From NCBI RefSeq assembly GCF_002102345.1, contig NZ_LQPP01000028.1, positions 1 to 64,000 on the forward strand: DNA of 64,000 nt, read 5' to 3'. The DNA comes from Mycolicibacterium peregrinum. GTDB lineage: Bacteria > Actinomycetota > Actinomycetes > Mycobacteriales > Mycobacteriaceae. Below, in pieces: positions 31,977 through 40,157 of this stretch; position 1 is the stretch's first letter, and every line of letters starts with the position of its first letter. The position numbers and the translations under genes are program-made. The notes under the pieces are model-generated. The model did not search any database. It saw only the letters and a program-made list of their open reading frames with translations, and was not told where the DNA came from.

Positions 31977-33332
31977 TCAGCTCGCGGCCGACACGGAAGT
32001 ATCCGCGCCGGTGGTGAATCGGTTGGCCGGCCGGTCCAGGCCGAGGTGATCGCGGAGGGTGGTCCCCGTGTATTCCTCCCGGAAGATGCCGCGGTGCTGC
32101 AACTCTGGGACGACGTGGTCGACGAAGTCGGTCAACGAGGACGGCAGCGCCGGCGGGATGAGGTTGAAACCGTCGGCGGCGCCGGTGGTGAACCACTCCT
32201 CGATGGTGTCGGCGACCTGCTCCGATGTGCCTGCGAACAACCGATGTCCCCGCCCGCTGCTCAGCCGCAGCAACAACTCCCGGACGGTGAGGTTGTCGGT
32301 CTCGACCAACCGCTTCACCAGGGCGAGCCGGCTCTTGATGAACGTGTCACCCGGGTCTTCGGCCGGGAAGCTCAGTTTCCGGTCGAGATCGTCCTTGGTG
32401 ACCGCGAATCCGACGATGGCGCTCAGTTGTTCGAGACCGTAGTCGGGCACCGTGAGTTCTTCGAGTTCGCGCTGACGCTGTCGCGCCTCGGCTTCGGTGC
32501 CGCCGATGATCGTCGACAGTCCGGGAAGAATGTGCACCTGGTCCGGGTTGCGACCGAACCGGCGGATGCGGGCCTTGACGTCACGGTAGAAGTCACGGGC
32601 CTCGTCCAACGTGGGTTGGGCGGTGAAGATGGCCTCGGCGTACCTGGCCGCGAGATCCTTACCGGGCTCTGAAGATCCGGCCTGGAACAGCACCGGATGG
32701 CCCTGCGGGGACCGCGGTACCTCCAGCGGTCCGGCCACGTCGAAGTATTGGCCGGAGTGGTCGACCGCGTGGATCTTCGCCGGATCTACGAAGCGGGGCG
32801 CGTCCTTGTCGCCGACAATGGCGTCGTCTTCCCAGCTGTCCCACAATTTCAAGGCGACCTGGAGGAATTCGTCGGCACGCTGGTACCGCGCCTCCGGATC
32901 GGGGTGATTCGGCACCCCGAAGTTGGCCGCGGCCGAGGCGTTGGCCGTCGTCACGACGTTCCAGCCGGCCCGGCCCTGGCTGACGTGATCGAGTGTGGCG
33001 AACCGCCGCGCCAACCCGTACGGGTCGTTGTAGGTGGTGGATGCCGTCGCGATCAGCCCGACGTTGGTGGTCGCCCCGGCGAGCGCTGCGACCAGGGTGA
33101 TCGGGTCCAGCGCGTCGAACGGGCGAAACTCGGTCTGGTCCTTGAGCACCGGATGGTCGGCGAAGAACACCGCGTCGAGCTTGCCGCGCTCGGCGATGCG
33201 GGCCAGTTCGATGTAGTGGGTGATGTCGGTGATGCCCGACAGATCTGTCTCAGGGAGGCGCCACGCCGCTTCGTGCTGGCCGATGTTGCGCAGGAATGCA
33301 TTGAGGTGCAACTGCCGTACAGGCGCAGCCAT
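31977..33332 (-). CDS. FMN-dependent monooxygenase (NtaA/SnaA/DszA family)
   Basis: A 451-residue luciferase-like TIM-barrel monooxygenase that uses reduced FMN made by a separate reductase. Family marks include ELARIAERGKLDAVFFADHP (about 42-61), the FATLDHVSQGRAGWNVVTTA segment (about 117-136) and the GHPVLFQAGSSEPGKDLAAR segment (about 208-227). Relatives oxidise nitrilotriacetate, pristinamycin intermediates, dibenzothiophene sulfone or alkylsulfonates. Its place at the head of an SsuABC-type operon, 13 bases before the binding protein, suggests desulfurisation of an organosulfur compound. No reductase gene accompanies it. Confidence 0.9.
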   Translation of the reverse strand: MAAPVRQLHLNAFLRNIGQHEAAWRLPETDLSGITDITHYIELARIAERGKLDAVFFADHPVLKDQTEFRPFDALDPITLVAALAGATTNVGLIATASTTYNDPYGLARRFATLDHVSQGRAGWNVVTTANASAAANFGVPNHPDPEARYQRADEFLQVALKLWDSWEDDAIVGDKDAPRFVDPAKIHAVDHSGQYFDVAGPLEVPRSPQGHPVLFQAGSSEPGKDLAARYAEAIFTAQPTLDEARDFYRDVKARIRRFGRNPDQVHILPGLSTIIGGTEAEARQRQRELEELTVPDYGLEQLSAIVGFAVTKDDLDRKLSFPAEDPGDTFIKSRLALVKRLVETDNLTVRELLLRLSSGRGHRLFAGTSEQVADTIEEWFTTGAADGFNLIPPALPSSLTDFVDHVVPELQHRGIFREEYTGTTLRDHLGLDRPANRFTTGADTSVSAAS

Positions 33333-33440
33333 TGCGACGAGCTCCTTTGGTCGGTGAACCGGGCTGCGTCTATTTCAGGGGGCGGGCTGTGCGGCGAGAA
33401 CAGTTAAGATCAGCGAAATTTCAGCTAACTCGCAGATGCG

Positions 33441-33474
33441 AACGAGCGTGCGGCTTGTCTGCCACACGCTCGTT
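33441..33474. terminator. hairpin downstream of the FPG-repeat protein gene
   Basis: Arms AACGAGCGTG (33441-33450) and CACGCTCGTT (33465-33474) form a perfect 10-bp stem, with three further inner pairs around a 6-base loop. It lies 32 bases past the stop of the minus-strand repeat protein gene and has no long T-run, as is common in mycobacteria. The sulfonate-type operon start lies beyond it. Confidence 0.6.
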
Positions 33475-33506
33475 CATGAGTGAGGTTGGTGCCCTCCGGT
33501 GGAGGT

Positions 33507-33671
33507 TCAGCCCAGGCCGGTCCACTTCTTCAGCACCTTGCCCGGGAAGCTTCCCCACTTTTCTGCGGTCTTGCCCGGGAACGTCGCCCACTTCTCGGCG
33601 GTTCTGCCCGGGAACGAGGTCCACTTCTCGGCGGTCTCGCCGGGGAACTTCGTCCACTTGTCGACGATGGG
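33507..33671 (-). repeat. 33-bp tandem repeat encoding the KW..FPG units
   Basis: Five 33-base units start at 33507, 33540, 33573, 33606 and 33639. The middle three are most alike; the core GCCCGGGAA and CCACTTCTCGGCGGT recur on the plus strand. Third positions differ more than first and second ones, which suggests the repeat is kept for the protein. Confidence 0.85.
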
Positions 33672-33878
33672 GCTTTCAGGCAGGTCGACCCCACCGGTGA
33701 GTGCGCTCTTGGCCGCGTCGGTGACGGCATCGGTGACCGACGAGTTCACGCGGTCACACGGCGAGCACCCCACGGTGCTGTTGCCCTTGGAATCGGCCGA
33801 TGCCGGTGCGGACAGCGTCACGGCGGCCCCGATGGCCCCCGCGGCGAGGGTCGTGGCGATCAAGCTCTTCTGGATCAT
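33507..33878 (-). CDS. small secreted protein of tandem 11-residue KW..FPG repeats
   Basis: I do not recognise a described family. The 123-residue product has a Sec signal peptide (MIQKSLIATTLAAGAIGAAV, cleavage after about Ala28), a possible disulfide or metal pair CSPC (38-41), and a C-terminal half built of about five 11-residue units with consensus KWxxFPGxTAE (for example EKWTSFPGRTA, EKWATFPGKTA). The last unit is degenerate (KKWTGLG). The frame opens at 34217, but the signal peptide and a GGGGAA ribosome-binding site fix the ATG at 33878. It is monocistronic. Wall or membrane binding is a guess. Confidence 0.8.
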   Translation of the reverse strand: MIQKSLIATTLAAGAIGAAVTLSAPASADSKGNSTVGCSPCDRVNSSVTDAVTDAAKSALTGGVDLPESPIVDKWTKFPGETAEKWTSFPGRTAEKWATFPGKTAEKWGSFPGKVLKKWTGLG

Positions 33879-34267
33879 GAGTTCCCCAACTGTTGTATCC
33901 CCGCCGTCTGACGACGACGTCGAGTGACACGCTAGTACCAGAACCGCGCGAGTGCCGATCACTGACGAACCCTTGACATCGTTTGCTGTTGCCGATCGTC
34001 GGCCCGGTTGTACTCGGCTTCCCTCTGCAACGCCCCGCGTTCTGAGCACTCCGGACGAACAACCGGTAACAGCTAGGTGAACAACACCGTAGGCGCGTGA
34101 ATCAACGGCCTGTGAACAGGCATTGAGCGGAGCCCCCGACAGCCGGGTGCCGCGCCTTTCCGCGCGAATCAACGGCGGACATCTCAACGCCGAACAGAGA
34201 TCCAGACCACGCGGCACTTATTCCATGATCTTGCTCACGTTTTGCTGGATAGCGGTGCAGGGACGTC
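33879..34267. other. non-coding gap upstream of the FPG-repeat protein gene
   Basis: A 389-base gap. A 14-base direct repeat CGYGAATCAACGGC occurs at 34096-34109 and 34163-34176 (13 of 14 positions match). A small hairpin GCCTG-TGAA-CAGGC lies at 34108-34121. No confident promoter pair was found; the longer frames crossing the region show no family resemblance and no ribosome-binding site. Confidence 0.5.
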
Positions 34268-35161
34268 CTAGGCGAAGACTTTCGCCACCTCGGCCACGCG
34301 GCGCAGCTGGTCGATATCGGAGCTGGTCGGGATCAGGTGCACCTCGTCGGTGCCGATGTCCTGGAACCTGCCGAGAACCTCGATCAATTCCTCTTCGGTG
34401 CCGGCCCAGCCCGTCGCGGGGGCCATCGCGTCGACGTACTCGGCCGGGATCCAGTTCATGTACCGGCGCAGGTGCCGGTGGACCTGCGCGCGGGCCTCCT
34501 CCGGCTTACCGAGCGCGAACCAGAACGAGGTGGCCAGGTGTGGCTTGGGCTTGCCCGCCTCGGCCCAGGCGATGCGGGCGATGTCGAACAACTCGGCCTG
34601 GCGGGCCACATCCAGGTCCAGAGTCGTACCGGCGACGCCGTCGGCCCAGGCCGCGGCATCCCGAATGGTCTTCGGCCCGATGGTGCCGATGTGCAGGGAC
34701 GGCCCACCACTCTGAACCGGTGGCGGCCCGACCGGAAGCACCGATTCGGTGACCTTCTCGCCGGCCCACACCCGCTTCATCACCGCGACCCGCTCGGCCA
34801 TTCCCCGCCGGGTCTGGGATGCCGGGTCGGCGCCGACCGCGTGATAGTCCTCGTGGCGCCCGCCGACCCCGATGCCCACGGTCAACCGGCCACCGCTGAG
34901 CAGATCTCCGGTGGCCAGTCCTTTGGCCAGCATCACCGGATCGTGGAGCTGCGGCACCACCACGGTGGTCACCAGCCGTACCCGGTCGGTCCACGCCGCC
35001 AGCGCACCCAGCAAGGTCAGGCTGTCGGGGTTGTCGAACGCGATGCGTTCACCCCAGCACAGCGACGAGAACGGGCCTCCGTCGATGACGTGCGCCCAGG
35101 ACCGCAGCGTCGTCGCATCCAACTGAGGCTCCATGACCGGCATCGTCATCCCCACGCGCAC
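34268..35161 (-). CDS. luciferase-like (LLM class) F420/flavin-dependent oxidoreductase
   Basis: A 297-residue single-domain TIM-barrel of the LLM family. Visible marks are the N-terminal strand MRVGMTMPVMEP, the LGALAAWTDRVRLVTTVVVP segment (about 50-69) and the SGGRLTVGIGVGGRHEDYHA cofactor region (about 88-107), arranged as in mycobacterial F420-dependent enzymes. Reaction and substrate are unknown. It is divergent from the VOC protein gene (38 bases between starts). Confidence 0.85.
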   Translation of the reverse strand: MRVGMTMPVMEPQLDATTLRSWAHVIDGGPFSSLCWGERIAFDNPDSLTLLGALAAWTDRVRLVTTVVVPQLHDPVMLAKGLATGDLLSGGRLTVGIGVGGRHEDYHAVGADPASQTRRGMAERVAVMKRVWAGEKVTESVLPVGPPPVQSGGPSLHIGTIGPKTIRDAAAWADGVAGTTLDLDVARQAELFDIARIAWAEAGKPKPHLATSFWFALGKPEEARAQVHRHLRRYMNWIPAEYVDAMAPATGWAGTEEELIEVLGRFQDIGTDEVHLIPTSSDIDQLRRVAEVAKVFA

Positions 35162-35199
35162 CCACGGATTCTGTCACGTCGGGGTGGCAGCATGAACCC

Positions 35200-35613
35200 A
35201 TGGCCATCACCACGTCCTCGGTCGCGCATGTGCGGCTCACGGTCACCGACATCGAACGGTCCCGGCAGTTCTACGAGAGCGTTTTCGGCTGGCCGGTCCT
35301 CATCGAGCTGCCACAGGACGCAGATGTCGCCACCCGTGCCAGGCTGAGTTTCCTGTCCGGTGGGGTCATCTACGACGCCGGGGCGACGTTGATCGGACTG
35401 CGCCCGGTCGGCCGGGATGCCTTCGACGAGAACCGAACCGGGCTGGACCACTTGGCCTTCCGGCTCAGGAGCCTCGCCGAACTGACCGAGGCCGCGCTGC
35501 ACCTCGACGATCTGGGTATCGCGCACGAACCCGTCAAGGACATCGGCCCCGCTTACATCTTGGAGTTCCGCGACCCGGACAACATCGCGTTGGAGCTCAC
35601 CGCGCCGAAGTAG
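35200..35613 (+). CDS. VOC-family (glyoxalase/bleomycin resistance-like) protein
   Basis: A 137-residue protein with the paired beta-alpha-beta-beta-beta modules of the vicinal oxygen chelate fold (VAHVRLTVTDIERSRQFYES at about 8-27; GLDHLAFRLRSLAELTEAAL at about 81-100; ILEFRDPDNIALELTAP at the end). Metal-ligand candidates are His10, His84 and a C-terminal Glu. Activity cannot be assigned; dioxygenase, isomerase or binding roles exist in the family. It shares the control region with the LLM oxidoreductase. Confidence 0.85.
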   Translation: MAITTSSVAHVRLTVTDIERSRQFYESVFGWPVLIELPQDADVATRARLSFLSGGVIYDAGATLIGLRPVGRDAFDENRTGLDHLAFRLRSLAELTEAALHLDDLGIAHEPVKDIGPAYILEFRDPDNIALELTAPK

Positions 35614-35696
35614 ATCCCCGATCCGGGGGTTATCCCCCAGCGTGGTCTGGGGAAAACGCTGTGTCGCCACGCCGTGCAACTTCGTAGGTTGGAGGC

Positions 35697-37007
35697 ATGG
35701 TCGCAACCAGCGAAACCGTCCTGCCCACGCCTGCCCAGCCGGCGGCTGAGCCTGTTTCGGCATCACGCAACATCGGCGTCGTACCGACCGCATCGATGAT
35801 CACCGGCGCCGCCGTCGCGCTCGTGTGGTTCTGGATTCCGTTGTCCATCATGGTCATCGGGGTCTCCTCGATCCCGTCGGTGATCGGATTCCTGCTCGCC
35901 GGTGTGGTGTTCATCTACCTGATGCGCGGCGTGGAGTGGTTCGAGCGGGCCCGAAGTGAAGCCGTGTTCGGTTTCGGTCTCGGCGTTCCGCCCCGCCGAC
36001 TGTCGCGGTACACCGGCGTCCAGGGCTGGGCTCACCAACTATGGCTGGACATCAGCAGCACCCGGTTCTGGAAAGGCGTCTGCCACCACTACCTGCGGAT
36101 GATGTACGACATGCTGGCCACCGGCCTGGCATTCGTGTTGCTGACGTTCGCCTTCCTGGGCCCGGCCGCGGCCGTCGCCATCCGGCACAGCGACAACGAT
36201 GCCGGTCTGACATTCCTGTCCCCGCCGGTCGCGTGGCTGCTCGCGATCATCGCCGTCCTCGCGGCGGTGGCCATCCTGATCCTCGCGCCCGCAGTGGACG
36301 CCACGATCGATCGATGGCTGCTGTCCCCGTCGCCCACCGCGGCCCTGGAATATCAGGTGAGCGCGCTGGCCGATGCTCGGCAGGGCGCGGTGTCCTCGGC
36401 GCAGACCGAACGGCACCGTATCGAGCGGGACCTGCATGACAGTGTGCAGCCGCGCCTGGTGTCCCTTGCGATGACGATCGGGCTGGCGCAGACCAAGCTG
36501 GATTCGGATCCGCCCGCCGCCAAGGCACTGATCGCCGAGGCCCACGACGACGCCAAGAGCGCACTGGTGGAACTGCGCAACGTGGTGCGCGGCATCGCGC
36601 CGACCATCCTGTCTGATCGAGGACTCGACGCCGCACTGTCTTCGGTCGTGCAACGTGCCGAAACCTCAGGGGTCCCAACCACATTGCACATCGAGTTGCC
36701 CCGCAGGCTGCCCGATGAGGTCGAATCGGTCGCCTACTTCGTGGTCGCCGAGGCGTTGACCAACATCGCCAAGCACGCCAACGCCTCGCAGGCGGTGGTC
36801 ACCGTGCGCCTGGACGAGGCCGCTGACGTGCTGCATGTGTCGGTGTTCGACGACGGAAAGGGAGGTGCCGTCGTCGACGCCGGCGAGAACGCCACCGGCC
36901 TGCGCGGACTCGACGAACGGGTGCGCGCCGCAGGCGGAACCTTCGCGGTGTCCAGTCCCGCCACCGGCCCCACGATCGTCACGGCGGTGCTGCCATGCGC
37001 ATCGTGA
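35697..37007 (+). CDS. membrane sensor histidine kinase (HisKA_3/NarL type)
   Basis: A 436-residue kinase. The N-terminal half (about 30-215) has two membrane hairpins in a bacterial sensor domain of the LiaS/PspC-associated type (SMITGAAVALVWFWIPLSIM at about 32-51; LTFAFLGPAAAVAIR at about 149-163). The dimerisation box holds the phosphoacceptor His in RHRIERDLHDSVQPRL (about 239-254), and the HATPase domain has NIAKHANAS and GTGLRGLDERV-like boxes (ENATGLRGLDERVRAAGG near the end). It overlaps the response regulator gene by 13 bases. Confidence 0.93.
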   Translation: MVATSETVLPTPAQPAAEPVSASRNIGVVPTASMITGAAVALVWFWIPLSIMVIGVSSIPSVIGFLLAGVVFIYLMRGVEWFERARSEAVFGFGLGVPPRRLSRYTGVQGWAHQLWLDISSTRFWKGVCHHYLRMMYDMLATGLAFVLLTFAFLGPAAAVAIRHSDNDAGLTFLSPPVAWLLAIIAVLAAVAILILAPAVDATIDRWLLSPSPTAALEYQVSALADARQGAVSSAQTERHRIERDLHDSVQPRLVSLAMTIGLAQTKLDSDPPAAKALIAEAHDDAKSALVELRNVVRGIAPTILSDRGLDAALSSVVQRAETSGVPTTLHIELPRRLPDEVESVAYFVVAEALTNIAKHANASQAVVTVRLDEAADVLHVSVFDDGKGGAVVDAGENATGLRGLDERVRAAGGTFAVSSPATGPTIVTAVLPCAS

Positions 37008-37639
37008 TCGCCGAGGACTCGGCGCTGCTGCGGGCCGGTATCGAGCGGATCCTGGCCGACGCCGGGCACGAGGTGGTCGCCGGGGTGCCCGACGCCACCA
37101 ACCTGCTGCGCCTGGTCAACGAATACCACCCCGACCTGGCGATCCTCGATGTCCGGATGCCGCCGACGTTCACCGATGAAGGCATCCGGGCCGCGGCTCT
37201 GCTGCGCAGCCAGAACCCCGAGTCGCCGGTGCTGGTGCTCTCCCACTACGTCGAGGAGCGGTACGCGGCGGATCTGATCGCCTCGGACACCAGAGGATTC
37301 GGCTACCTGCTCAAGGACCGGGTGGCCGACGTGCCTGCCTTCCTCGACGCCGTCGCCGTCGTGGGCGGTGGAGGCACGGTGCTCGATCCCGAGGTGGTGT
37401 CACAAATCCTCGTCCGCTCGGCCCGCCGCAGTGCCCTGGACCAGCTGACCCCACGCGAACGTGACGTCCTGCAGTTGATGGCAGAAGGCAGGACGAACTC
37501 GGCCATCGCCACGGCACTGCATATCTCCGTGGGCTCAGCCGAGAAACACATCGCCTCCATCTTCACGAAATTCGGCCTCGCTCCCGACGAGAGCGAGAAC
37601 CGCCGCGTGCTGGCGGTGCTGCGCTATCTCGAGACCTAG
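36995..37639 (+). CDS. response regulator, NarL/LuxR family
   Basis: Partner of the preceding kinase. The 214-residue protein has a receiver domain with Asp52 in LAILDVRMPP as phosphoacceptor, acidic pair Glu7/Asp8, and a C-terminal LuxR-type helix-turn-helix (LTPRERDVLQLMAEGRTNSA at about 149-168). The start overlaps the kinase stop. With the DUF4097-like gene 32 bases on, the order kinase-regulator-effector resembles LiaFSR-type envelope-stress modules. Confidence 0.94.
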   Translation: MRIVIAEDSALLRAGIERILADAGHEVVAGVPDATNLLRLVNEYHPDLAILDVRMPPTFTDEGIRAAALLRSQNPESPVLVLSHYVEERYAADLIASDTRGFGYLLKDRVADVPAFLDAVAVVGGGGTVLDPEVVSQILVRSARRSALDQLTPRERDVLQLMAEGRTNSAIATALHISVGSAEKHIASIFTKFGLAPDESENRRVLAVLRYLET

Positions 37640-37671
37640 ACCGAACACCCACACCGGGAAGGACTTTCAAC

Positions 37672-38556
37672 GTGACCACCATCGCCCCTCCGCCGCCGGT
37701 CAACCCCCCGCCCCAGCTGAACTCAAGCGGGCGCACCACCTTCCGTCTCGTCCTGATCGCCGCGGCCGCGCTGCTCGTTGCCGGTTCGGTGGCATCGCTG
37801 GGCGCCGCGGCCTGGGCCGTGAGCACCGTCCGCGTCGTGACCGATCACGAGGCCCTGCCGGCCACGATGCGATCGCTGGTGATCGACACCGCACACATCC
37901 CCATCGCGATCCGGATCACCGCGGACCGCGAAACCCGGGACCCCACGGCGGATCTGCGTCTGGTGAACACCACCCACAGCGGTGCACACCAACTGCAGGT
38001 CACCACCGACGGCGACGAGACCCGCATCGCCATCGCGGGGAATCCGTCCCGTGTCCTGGAATGGGTCCGAGGCGGGGAGATCACCGTAGCCGTACCACCC
38101 GAGCAGGCCCGGCGGCTGACGGTGCGCACCGAGCAGGAGATCGGCACCGTGATCGCGCAGGCGGACCTCGACCAGTTGATCGCGCGCACCACCGACGGGC
38201 CGATCATCCTGCGGGGCGCCGCCCGCCGCGTCGAGGCCCACACCGTCAACGGTGAGATCTTCTCGCGCTCACCCATCGCGGTCACCGAACAGTTCAACGC
38301 CACCACATCCGACGGTGACATCGCCGTCGATTTCCGTGACGCCGCGCCGCGGCGCGTGGATGCGGTGAGCCGCAACGGCGACGTCACCATCGGATTACCC
38401 GGGCGTGGACCGTATCTGGTGCATGCCCAGTCCGGATCCTCGACACAGGTGCGGGTGCCCGAGACGACCGTTCCCGACAGCGCAGCCGCCGAGGTCACCG
38501 CGCGCTCCGATGACGGCGACGTCGTCGTCGAGGACGTCGGACTCGGACAGCGCTAG
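37672..38556 (+). CDS. membrane-anchored DUF4097-like beta-repeat protein
   Basis: A 294-residue protein with a short Pro-rich cytosolic leader, one transmembrane helix (about 24-48) and an external domain of repeated beta strands (GDVTIGLPGRGPYLVHAQSG, SDGDIAVDFRD, SDDGDVVVEDVG) as in DUF4097/LiaF-like adhesin-type folds. Such proteins often accompany envelope-stress two-component systems and can modulate the kinase. The start is a GTG after AAGGAC. Its stop overlaps the stop of the convergent nitronate monooxygenase gene within CTAG. Confidence 0.8.
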   Translation: MTTIAPPPPVNPPPQLNSSGRTTFRLVLIAAAALLVAGSVASLGAAAWAVSTVRVVTDHEALPATMRSLVIDTAHIPIAIRITADRETRDPTADLRLVNTTHSGAHQLQVTTDGDETRIAIAGNPSRVLEWVRGGEITVAVPPEQARRLTVRTEQEIGTVIAQADLDQLIARTTDGPIILRGAARRVEAHTVNGEIFSRSPIAVTEQFNATTSDGDIAVDFRDAAPRRVDAVSRNGDVTIGLPGRGPYLVHAQSGSSTQVRVPETTVPDSAAAEVTARSDDGDVVVEDVGLGQR

Positions 38557-39578
38557 CGGTCCGGGGTCAGCCCCTCCATGATGTCGGCCACCGAACCGTT
38601 GCGGGCCCGGCGCCACCCGGTGCCGGCCCAGACATTGGTGGCCTGCGGATCGCCGGCGGCCACCGATGCCTTGCGCACGGGGCTGGTCAGGTAATGGATC
38701 TCGGGATAGCCCAACGGCGCCTGCCCATCGTGATCGACGATGAACCGGTTACGTAATCCACGCGCGTACCGACCGGAAAATGCCCGCGTCACAACGGTTT
38801 CGGTGAACTCGCGACTTTGCAGGGCGGCACGGTGCACCGGGCTGCTGCCGGATTCATCGGCCAGCAGGAACGCCGTGCCGAGTTGAGCGGCCACCGCGCC
38901 TGCGGCCAGAACTCCCGCAACGTCGTCGGCGCTGATCAACCCACCGGCGGCCACGACGGGGACGTCCACCGCCGACAGCACGTCGGCCAGCAGGTGGTCC
39001 AGCGATTGCGTGCCGGGCGAGGCGCCGGGATCGAACGTGCCGCGGTGCCCACCGGCTCCGGGTCCCTGGACGGCGAGGGCGTCGACGCCGCGGTTCACCG
39101 CGAGCCAGGCTTCGTCCAGCGTCGTCACGGTGCCGACCGTGGTGACGCCTGCGCTGCGCAACCTGGCGATCTCGGGCCCACTCGGCAGGCCGAACGTGAA
39201 CGAGACCACCTCGGGCCGTAGATCGAGCACCACGTCCAACTTGGCGGCCCACGCGTCGTCGTCGTAGCTCGGCTCGCCGAGGGCCACCCCGTAACGCCGC
39301 GCCTCACCGGCCAGCGCATCGGCATAGGCCAGGATCTGTTCGGAGGTTCCCGCACTGGGCTGGGGCGCAAAGAGATTCACCCCGAGGGGTTCGGAAGTCA
39401 GATCGCGTGCCGCGGCGACTCTCTCGGCGAGCGCGTCGGCGGTCAGATAGCCGGCCGCGAGGAACCCGAGCCCCCCGGCATTGCTGCCGGCCGCGGCCAG
39501 TTCCGGCGTCGAGGGCCCACCCGCCATCGGCGCCACGATCACCGGACGTCGGAGCCCGCGAATATCGAATGTGCCCAT
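38553..39578 (-). CDS. nitronate monooxygenase (2-nitropropane dioxygenase family)
   Basis: FMN-binding TIM-barrel that oxidises alkyl nitronates such as propionate 3-nitronate, generally a detoxification step. The 341-residue product has RRPVIVAPMAGGPSTPELAA (about 10-29), a VDALAVQGPGAGGHRGTF segment (about 160-177) with the catalytic His, and VPVVAAGGLISADDVAGVLA (about 207-226). The frame opens upstream; the ATG at 39578 gives the conserved N-terminus and overlaps the acetyltransferase stop by one base (TGATG). Confidence 0.9.
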   Translation of the reverse strand: MGTFDIRGLRRPVIVAPMAGGPSTPELAAAGSNAGGLGFLAAGYLTADALAERVAAARDLTSEPLGVNLFAPQPSAGTSEQILAYADALAGEARRYGVALGEPSYDDDAWAAKLDVVLDLRPEVVSFTFGLPSGPEIARLRSAGVTTVGTVTTLDEAWLAVNRGVDALAVQGPGAGGHRGTFDPGASPGTQSLDHLLADVLSAVDVPVVAAGGLISADDVAGVLAAGAVAAQLGTAFLLADESGSSPVHRAALQSREFTETVVTRAFSGRYARGLRNRFIVDHDGQAPLGYPEIHYLTSPVRKASVAAGDPQATNVWAGTGWRRARNGSVADIMEGLTPDR

Positions 39579-40117
39579 CACCGCACCGCCTTCCCGAACA
39601 GCAGGACGTCCTGTTGCTCGTCGCTGATATTGGGAAACATCCCGTAGCGTGCGAGCCTTCCCTCCAGTGACAAACCGCACCGTCGCAGCACCCCGGCCGA
39701 ACCGGCATTGTCGACATGGCAGTAGGCCGTGACCCGGTACACCGTGTCATCCGGTTGCACATCGGCCAGCATCAACGAAACCGCCTCCGACATCAGGCCA
39801 CGTCCCCACCACTGCCGGGCCAGGCAGTAACCCAGCTCTACCGTGTACGGCTGAGGCCGCCGCCTGGCACACAGGCCGGCCACCTCGCCGTCGACTTCGA
39901 CCAACCAGGTCTGCTCGTCACCGACGTTGAACAACGTCGTGATGACGCGCCGCGTTTCGACCATCCCCGAATGCGGGCACCAGGAAAGATACTTCGTGAC
40001 CTCGGGATCGGAGGCGATCCGGGTGTACAGCGCTTCGGCGTCCTCGACTACCGGTGGCCGCAGCCGCACCTGTGGCCCGGCCAGGATCTGGGTGTTGGGC
40101 ATGGTCCCATCCTGCAC
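39578..40117 (-). CDS. GNAT-family acetyltransferase (RimJ-like)
   Basis: A 179-residue acetyl-CoA-dependent N-acetyltransferase of the RimJ/RimL branch: VRLRPPVVEDAEALYTRIAS at the N-terminus, the acetyl-CoA loop LARQWWGRGLMSEAVSLM (about 103-120) and the DNAGSAGVLRRCGLSLEGRL motif (about 141-160). Targets in this branch are protein N-termini or small amines. A second ATG at 40102 (MPNTQILAG) is equally plausible as start. It is co-transcribed with the nitronate monooxygenase gene. Confidence 0.87.
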   Translation of the reverse strand: MQDGTMPNTQILAGPQVRLRPPVVEDAEALYTRIASDPEVTKYLSWCPHSGMVETRRVITTLFNVGDEQTWLVEVDGEVAGLCARRRPQPYTVELGYCLARQWWGRGLMSEAVSLMLADVQPDDTVYRVTAYCHVDNAGSAGVLRRCGLSLEGRLARYGMFPNISDEQQDVLLFGKAVR

Positions 40118-40157
40118 CGTTGCCGGGGGTGCCGGTCCAACGGTTTACTGGACTGAT

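Noticed and set aside
33507..33671. Possible CRISPR-like array
   Set aside because: The 33-bp units are contiguous, without spacers, and encode a regular peptide repeat in frame.
33974..33979. TTGACA on the plus strand in the 33.9-34.3 kb gap
   Set aside because: No -10 at the right distance and no plus-strand gene follows, so it is probably chance.
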